DNA from: Strongyloides papillosus
Lineage: Eukaryota; Nematoda; Chromadorea; Rhabditida; Strongyloididae
Direction: 5' to 3'
Length of the DNA stretch: 64,000 bases
Assembly: GCA_005656395.1 (NCBI GenBank)
Contig: SRSI01000031.1
Coordinates: 496,001 to 560,000, forward strand
The notes below the pieces were generated by a model. It searched no databases. It was not told the DNA's origin and was given only the letters and a program-made list of their open reading frames with translations. Shown piece by piece: positions 57,311-64,000 of the stretch; the first letter of the stretch is position 1; each line of letters opens with the position of its first letter. Both the position numbers and the translations under genes were made by a program.

Positions 57311-57409
57311 TTATCTACAAGTTCATCAACATCCTTATTCCGATCAACGACTAAATCCTCAACTGTAATCTTATAAGTTGTTAATGTTCTAGTTATAAGG
57401 AAAAAAAAA

Positions 57410-58324
57410 TTGTATTGGCGCATAAATAATGGCCGCAAATTCTCACTACAACTTTCCATTGTAAAAAATTAAAATAAATAAATTCATATTAAAATAGTCT
57501 TTATGCAGAAATGTAGGGGGACTTGCCCTGATAATATTTTGCATATTACCTTAATTTTTAAATTAATTTTTAAAAAAGTTGTGTCCGATCTTAAAAATGT
57601 CGTCAAAAAAGAAATTACGGGTAATTTTCTTACATGAGTTCAAACTTAGACGTAATAGAGTTGAAGCATATCGAAATATAGTGAATGCATAGGAGGAAGA
57701 GTCAACTTCTGAATGCCCTTACGTCGGTGGTTTGAAAAATTCTAAGAGGTTAATTTTGACCTCAATAATGAAGAGAGTAAAAGAAGACCCTTTACTACCA
57801 ATACTCAGAAATAATGGAACATTGTGGAGCTAAATCTTAAACAGTGACTAAGAAAGTTAAAATTAATTACTAGGGTCTTAAGAAAATGAATGAAAAATTA
57901 AAAAAAATCATCTTGTTTTAAAAATAGAAATGACCCAATACTATAGAATGAGAAGGTAAGATGTCATGTTTCAAAACTAATTTTAAAAAAAACTTGGTGA
58001 ATTGAAATATGAAGCTCTACCTCACCCTCCATACTCCCCTGATCTTTTCCCTACAATTTTTAATTTGTTTAAGCATTTGGATGCACTTTTAAAGGATAAA
58101 TTATTTTAGAATCAGGAGCTGGCAGAAAGCAATTTCAGTGACTTTTATTAGATCCGAAAGTCCTGAATCTTACAAAACGAGTATTCAAAAGTTGTTAGAA
58201 CGTTGAGAAAGATGTGTAGATTCTAATGGGTATTATTTTGATTAATTTACTTAACATAAACTTAAAAAAATACTGTCTTAATTCATTTTTTCTCTCTGCG
58301 CCCATTATTAATTACTCAACCTAA
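57410..58324 (+). mobile_element. Decayed mariner transposon
   Basis: Ends: left TTGTATTGGCGCATAAATAA and reverse of right TTAGGTTGAGTAATTAATAA, both continuing into TGG(G/C)CGCA. The inside carries broken mariner transposase: KKKLRVIFLHEFKL near the start, then the block LPHPPYSPDLFPT (PYSPDL is the family hallmark), NLFKHLDALLKDKLF, and near the end CVDSNGYYFD. Several stops and frameshifts are present, so it is inactive. It marks the right edge of duplication unit B. Confidence 0.85.
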
Positions 58325-59510
58325 TAACTAGTATATTATCACTAAAACTACCTGAAATAGTATTCCATTTTCTATTGACTTAGAAATTATAATCTACATT
58401 AAAATATTAAAAAGTCAATTATATTTAATCCGTAAAAACTGTAGTAAAAATTACAATTGATTATAAGAAGCAAAAAATAAGTAATTTTTAGATTTAAACT
58501 CTTTTAGTGGTTTAAAAAATTATACTGTGACAAAGTGCAAGATTATTTACAATCACATATTTAATCATTTTGGGACAGTAACATTGAGATAGTTTACATA
58601 ATTTTTATAAATAGATTATTATCAAATTGCAATAAATATATTTTACTTGTAATATTTCAAAGTCATTAAAAATTATATATATTTTTATGATTGAAAAAAA
58701 TTTAGAGATAAATTTTATTATTTTAATAACATTCTTACTTAAAATATTCTTTGGGATGTTGTTACAGTTATTTAAATCTTGAAATATTTATTGACATTAT
58801 TTTTTTAACTGAATTTTATAATGTCAATAATAAGAGGGCATGAAAATATTTATATGAAAGTAAAGTAATTATTTATGTTTATTCATGTGATTTAAATTCT
58901 AAGAGCATCAAAAACATGATTTTTAGTGTATTTTAGAACATTACTAGATGAGCACAAAATGCGACAGATAAATCAACACAAAAAGTATATCATATTTTTT
59001 TATCTATATGTGCTATTTATTTATATCCAGATTACTAGATTAATATTGCGAATTGTACTTTCATATAATTGGATAAAAAACTATTATAAAATTAGTAACT
59101 TTCTTGATGAGCATTCAATTTTATATTGTTTGTTAACTAATAATATCTTTTTATAAAATTAAAATGCTCTACTAGAATACATTAATTTTTCTTTTATCAA
59201 TATTTCATAATTATCACTATATGTTATCTTTATAATCTTGAAATTTATAAGTTTATGTAAATATTTTTAAGTTCATGATATTAAACAATAAAGTCTCCTA
59301 TATTTGTAATGAAACAAGTATTATCAACAAAGTAATGAACAAAATAAACATCATTTCCTAACATAATATATACTTTAAAATTTATAAATTTAATTCACAA
59401 CTAATAATTATGACTTCTAAAAAAACATTTTTAACTATTAAAGATCATTTGACATTAATTTTAATCTTTTTTTTATCTAATCTAATTTTTATTTTTTTTA
59501 AATCACATAA
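58325..59510. other. Intergenic, no gene seen
   Basis: AT-rich. A 76-codon frame at 58926-59156 has no motif and is not called. Confidence 0.45.
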
Positions 59511-59516
59511 TTTCAG
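59511..59516 (+). promoter_or_regulatory. Candidate spliced-leader acceptor site
   Basis: TTTCAG preceded by a T-rich run lies two bases before the ATG of the next gene. Nematode trans-splice sites have exactly this consensus and often sit this close to the start codon. No upstream exon was found that would need it as a cis acceptor. Confidence 0.55.
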
Positions 59517-59518
59517 TA

Positions 59519-61204
59519 ATGGAGGAAAGTATTTGTGGTAAAAGAGCTTTTTCACAGAATATTGTTGCAAAACCAATTTTTAAATATGTCAATTCGCTTA
59601 CAGATATTGCAGCTATTGGCAAACTTGCAAAAGACATATATATTAATGCTTCAAATTTTTCAATAAACAAAGTTATTAAATGCGAAAGTTCATACTTTTT
59701 TTTAGATATTAATAAAAATGATAATAATTCTGGTTATAATATTACACGTTTCCTCAACTCTAAAGAAAACATTGATGTTGACAATGAAATAGAAAGATTA
59801 CTGGATGTATCAAGAGAAGTTGTTGAAAATTCAACAAAAATAACAATTGCATTGTCAGATGTTTTTAATAAATTAACAGTTAATGATTGTTATTTATATG
59901 GAGAAAAGTTAGCAATTTTTGTTGATAGGTTATTTACGATATTTATTAATGCTCAAATATTAGAAATAGCTCACTTATCAAGTGAAGAAAGAAATGGATT
60001 TTTGTTTTATTTTTTAATGAATCTTAAGAGTAATAATATAAAAATTATAGATGGAATTGCATTTGAAGATATTATTATATTTTCATTTAGGCATCAAGAG
60101 GAAAAATTAGACATATTTAATGGTTTAAAAAATTTAATTGAAATAAGTATATATAAACAAATTGAATTTAATTCATTATCACAACATCCTAAAGTTAAAG
60201 AAAATGTTTACCATCTTATACATTGTTTATCAAAGAAAAAAGAATGTACAATCAGCTTTTATCGCGTTGATCACCCATTATCAAATGACTTTTTAATGGA
60301 AATAATAACTTATGCTCAAAAACATAATATTTATGTTAAGTTTGATGAGTTATCTTATCCTTTTAACGATTTTATTGACTCTTGGTTAAGAATAACCAAC
60401 AATGTTAACAATGTAGATATAAAAAATATAACTGAAATCAGTATTTCCCTATCAAAAATCTCGGAAATTAACGCTGACAATAAATGGATAGTATCATTAG
60501 AAAATTTAAAATGTCTAAGATTACATATTCAGTATGATTTATATAAAACATTAATCAAAGGAAACTGTACTACATCAAGTTGTATTAAAATAATTTACGA
60601 AACAATAAATCGGTCAAATTTTAAAAAACTTAAAAATTTAAAGTGGTTTTATCTACAATTTCCACGAATGTTATGGTTTCGTATAAATAAAAAAAAACAA
60701 GAGATTCAAGAAAATTTATTTCAATATATTGCTGAATGTCTAATATCAATTTTACCAAATTCTATAACACTATTATCCTTAGCATCTGTTCCCATAAAAA
60801 ATAACAATTTTTTTCAAATTATTTCTGAAAATTTACCCAATTTAACAAAATTATTAATTAAACAAAATTGTATAATACCAAGGAGAAGTTTAAAATACTT
60901 AAAGAATTTAAAATTTGTTTCTTTTCCCTATGGTTTAAAACTTACTATTCCAAATTGGACACGTATTGTGGTTGTTTTTCATGAAAACCCAGTTGTCTTT
61001 AGGAGATCTTCATATGAAGAGAATACTGAAGAATTCGAAAAAAATATTTTACAGAGTAAATTATACAATTCATTAAGGAATCAATATAAAAACTCTGTTT
61101 TTTATGACGATCCTTATCATTCACAAGTTTATATTTTTTTTAATAATGTTTTTGAATGGGAATCATATATACGTTTATCTTTATTATTAAACAATAGTTA
61201 TTAG
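59519..61204 (+). CDS. F-box/LRR-like protein of unknown target, 561 aa
   Basis: One 561-codon frame. No signal peptide or membrane segment, so it is cytoplasmic or nuclear. Residues 20-50 (IFKYVNSLTDIAAIGKLAKD) resemble a diverged F-box, which would link to Skp1 in a ubiquitin ligase. The rest has irregular leucine-rich stretches: LKNLIEISIY, LENLKCLRLHIQ, LKKLKNLKWFYLQF, ITLLSLASVPI, NLPNLTKLLI and LKYLKNLKFVSF, spaced like weak LRRs near the C-terminal half. Large families of such diverged F-box/LRR proteins are typical of nematodes. Assignment rests on patterns only and could be wrong for the F-box. The ATG follows a trans-splice-like TTTCAG. Confidence 0.65.
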   Translation: MEESICGKRAFSQNIVAKPIFKYVNSLTDIAAIGKLAKDIYINASNFSINKVIKCESSYFFLDINKNDNNSGYNITRFLNSKENIDVDNEIERLLDVSREVVENSTKITIALSDVFNKLTVNDCYLYGEKLAIFVDRLFTIFINAQILEIAHLSSEERNGFLFYFLMNLKSNNIKIIDGIAFEDIIIFSFRHQEEKLDIFNGLKNLIEISIYKQIEFNSLSQHPKVKENVYHLIHCLSKKKECTISFYRVDHPLSNDFLMEIITYAQKHNIYVKFDELSYPFNDFIDSWLRITNNVNNVDIKNITEISISLSKISEINADNKWIVSLENLKCLRLHIQYDLYKTLIKGNCTTSSCIKIIYETINRSNFKKLKNLKWFYLQFPRMLWFRINKKKQEIQENLFQYIAECLISILPNSITLLSLASVPIKNNNFFQIISENLPNLTKLLIKQNCIIPRRSLKYLKNLKFVSFPYGLKLTIPNWTRIVVVFHENPVVFRRSSYEENTEEFEKNILQSKLYNSLRNQYKNSVFYDDPYHSQVYIFFNNVFEWESYIRLSLLLNNSY

Positions 61205-62502
61205 AGACCTTATAATTATATTAATACGGAAATAAATTTAAGTATTAAAAATCATTTTTAATTAATATATTATTTTTTTTTTTAAATATAAAACATTCTA
61301 GTTGTTGTTATTTTTAGGAAATATTTAATATCATACAAGAACAATTGAATATATCTAACTATATGGTAAATAAACGCTTAAACATAAAAAAATAATTAAT
61401 ATGTTTGATATGTATTTTTGATTTAAAAAATTAAATATAATAAAAATATTGATATTACTTCAACAACACAATAAAGTTCTATTAAATAAAGAATTTTTAT
61501 TATGTTTTTTTTTACTTTTCCTATTATAGTTATGTAAGTAATCCATGAAACATTGTGATCCAGTAACATATGTAACAAGACACATGAATCACGCAACATA
61601 TAAATCATCCAACATGTGAATAATAGGACAGATGGATCAAAAAGCATTTAAAATAAAGATATATAAGAACAAAATAAAATAAAATTCTTATTATTAATTT
61701 TAAGATGTTGTTTTAATAACATTGTTATGAGTTCTTATTGTTAAATAAACATTTAATCCAATGATTACATTACCAATGATGAAAAAAATAGATAATTATA
61801 GATAATACCGTATATTTTAATACCAATTTTTTAATAAGCTTGTTAAAAAATTTTAATTTTTATTATTATGGAACAATATTAATTAACAAAATATCCTTTT
61901 AGTAAAATGTCATTAATCACCTTTAACATATTACAATGATTTTCCAAAAACTTTCAGAAGAATATTTTAATAAAAAAATAGATAAAATGTTATTATCCTG
62001 TAATGTAGGAAACAATATAAACATTTACTAGGGCATTTTACATGTATGATAATATTTGAGTGTCATTAGATAACCGAATTTATTCTTAAAACGTGTTTTC
62101 CATTTTTTTGTCATTCAAATGCAAATCTTAAAACCTGTTTTCATATAAGCTTATTTTTAATTACTTTTATGAACCTTTAAAGGCAGACAAGTTTAAGCCA
62201 TTTATAATATTTACTATTTGATGTTCAAGAATATTATTTAATTAATTCACTAGAACTTTTAAAAGCGCCATTATATATTACTATACTTCTTTTTGCTTTT
62301 TTTTTTATTTTAGCCTTCATTTTCCCCCAAAATTGTAAGTTGATTTAATATATGACACTGTCAAATAGTTATTAAGCTGTATCAAAAAACATTTTATTTT
62401 GAAATAAGGCTGAACCACTGAAAATAAAATAATATAAATAATAAGAAATATTTATCTGTAACAGGAAGATCATGATAAACATTTTTATATTTCTTATTGA
62501 AA
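61205..62502. other. Intergenic, no gene seen
   Basis: AT-rich. Around 61540-61630 the words 'aacatatgt', 'aacatataa' and 'aacatgtga' recur at about 20-45 bp, too weak to call a repeat. Short frames on the minus strand have no support. Confidence 0.45.
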
Positions 62503-64000
62503 ATGAAAAAGTACTTTGAAAAAATTTTTATTAATAAAAAAAATTTACCTAATGATGACAAAACTGACTGGTTTAATGTCATATTATCAAGCTTTTTAAT
62601 ATTTATTGGAACATTACAAGGAAACATCTTTAATACATCTTTATCAGAGTACCTTTTTCAGGTATATTTTTAATTTTGTTTTAACATTTTCTCACCTTAT
62701 TTTTGTTGTGTTTTTTCAGATTGATCCAAAAGCAAATCAGTTATTTTTTAGTTATGTTAATGCTTCTTATAGTATAGGAAGTTTAATTTCCATACCAGTA
62801 ATTGGGTTCTTTGCACAAACATTTAAAACAACGAAGAAACCATTGTTATTATGTTCTATTTTAGTATTACTTGGTCATTTTGGATACATTCTTTCAGAAT
62901 GTGTCATACCATTTCAGGGATATGTTTTAATGATAGGAAGAGTATTTACAGGAATGGGTGAATCTATGAATAGTTTAATAAATTCATACATTGCCATTAT
63001 TTCAACACCAAAAAATAGATCTCGTGCCTTAATGTGTATAACATTATCAAATACTTTAGGAATTTGTATAGGTCCAACAATACAAAGGATTATTGATAAA
63101 CTTGAATATCCAGGGCCATTAATATTTAATAAAATTCATTTAAATTTTTATACTCTTCCAGTATACATAGCAATTGTATTAAACATTTGTTCAATAATTT
63201 TAACAATAATATTTTTTAAAGAAGATCACAAAGAAATGTTGTTTGAAGAAAAAGAATATCAGTTATTCGATAAACAAAATACTATAAAAAGAATTAAGAA
63301 TTCATTTATAAAAATTCTCAATTTTAAAAATAATAAAATAGCTATATTTATTTTATTATTTACAAAATTTACCAGAGGTTTTATACAAGCAGGTATTGAA
63401 GCGTAAGAATAAAAATGTATAATAAAAAATATTCTTATAATTTTTTTGTTAATAGTGTTATTGTTACCTTTTCAAGAATAATGTTTAATTGGACATCACA
63501 AGAAGCAGTTGTTAACATATCATCATATTTATTATATAGTACTATAATAAATGTATTATTACTTTCTATATTTATTACATTCAAATTTGATAAAAAGTAA
63601 GTTAATAAACTATTTATTAAAAAAATATTACCATAATATAAAAAATATTTAGAATGAACTACAAATTATTTATGATAATAGGACTATTGGTATTTGTTAT
63701 CTTACATCTTGTAACATATCCTTATTCATTTGTAGGAAAAACGTTAGAAGAAATAAATAAAAATAACTCAAATGAAACAAGTTATCATAAAATCTGTATA
63801 CGTAAAAATTATTCATGGTGCAAAAAGTTACATTTAATAAATTTGTATGCATTTACATTTAGTCATATTATTTTATCAACACTTGGGTATTTTTTTCTAG
63901 GAATTACCATACAAACACTGTACTCTATAAAATTGGGTGATAATAGACAGGTAATCATTATATTCATATATTTTAATTATTTTTATCATTTTTTAAAGGA
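62503..64000 (+). CDS. MFSD8-like major facilitator transporter, 5' part (runs off the window)
   Basis: Exons 62503-62661, 62720-63402, 63456-63596, 63653-63950 and probably 63999 onward, with introns of 58, 53, 56 and 48 nt. All joins keep the frame and give 427 codons before the last intron. The first exon has a cytosolic Lys-rich start then helix 1 ([21 protein letters not shown]). Exon 2 continues with [25 protein letters not shown], the helix 2 region of MFSD8/CLN7-type carriers, followed by [16 protein letters not shown], a transporter loop and TRGFIQAG. Exon 3 has [18 protein letters not shown]8 is a lysosomal membrane protein; the nematode relatives form a multi-gene family, so orthology is not claimed. 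The C-terminal half lies outside the window. Confidence 0.85.

Larger units (their letters stand above)
50178..57408. repeat. Segmental duplication 2, unit B (partner 41094-48133)
   Basis: Same gene order as unit A. Differences seen: a 189-bp insertion at 50381, a single extra A upstream of the chemoreceptor start (near 52160), a two-codon deletion in the secreted protein, and many single-base changes outside genes. The match ends exactly where the mariner remnant begins. Confidence 0.9.

Noticed and set aside
61540..61630. Recurring 'aacatatgt / aacatgtga' words, considered as a short tandem repeat or transcription factor array.
   Set aside because: Spacing is irregular and the words are short and AT-rich; not distinguishable from chance.

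Overview
This is an AT-rich eukaryotic window that looks like the nuclear genome of a parasitic nematode, most likely Strongyloides or a close relative. That is an inference from four things: extreme A+T content, very short GT..AG introns (42-58 nt), nematode-type seven-transmembrane chemoreceptors, and secreted low-complexity proteins next to many small DNA transposons. No rRNA, tRNA or CRISPR array was seen. Several real genes are split by tiny introns, so the exon structures given here were rebuilt by reading across frame breaks.

Region 1 (1-18.3 kb) is a fairly ordinary gene region. It holds a basic signal-anchored protein (1827-2486, -), a chemoreceptor (5046-6146, +), a GT64/exostosin-like glycosyltransferase (8883-10631, +, 2 exons), a 51-aa metallothionein (12881-13082, +, 2 exons), a class 2 lipase (13393-14400, +, 2 exons), a secreted protein of unknown function (14411-15654, -, 3 exons) and a purple acid phosphatase (16416-17785, -, 2 exons).

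Region 2 (18.3-36.1 kb) is bounded by two copies of a ~2.1 kb duplication (18353-20480 and 28026-32990). Each carries the promoter and N-terminal part of a secreted Tyr-rich/coiled-coil protein. Copy 1 encodes only 255 aa. Copy 2 has grown a Ser/Thr repeat domain of about 1000 residues (1261 aa in total). Between the copies lies a graveyard of broken host genes: a transmembrane-protein fragment, an unknown coding pseudogene, a calponin-homology (LRCH-like) pseudogene and a DENR pseudogene. A 190-bp tandem repeat and a TA-flanked MITE follow. Copy 2 was itself hit by two transposons, one of which contains a third.

Region 3 (36-41.6 kb) is a nest of mobile elements. An intact-looking pogo/Tigger element (36154-38377, 514-aa transposase) sits in an older element whose end now supplies the stop codon of the giant mucin-like gene. 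It is followed by a long-inverted-repeat (foldback) element with internal ~500-bp repeats, which contains a 531-bp hAT remnant with an 8-bp target duplication.

Region 4 (41.1-57.4 kb) is a second, recent segmental duplication of ~7 kb. Each unit carries a chemoreceptor gene (-), a divergently oriented secreted four-repeat protein of 484/482 aa (+) and a decayed membrane-protein pseudogene. The units are separated by a second foldback element whose array is inverted relative to the first. The second unit ends at a decayed mariner.

Region 5 (57.4-64 kb) holds the mariner fossil, an F-box/LRR-like protein (59519-61204, +) with a candidate spliced-leader acceptor, and the 5' part of an MFSD8-like major facilitator gene that runs off the window (62503-64000, +, five exons begun).
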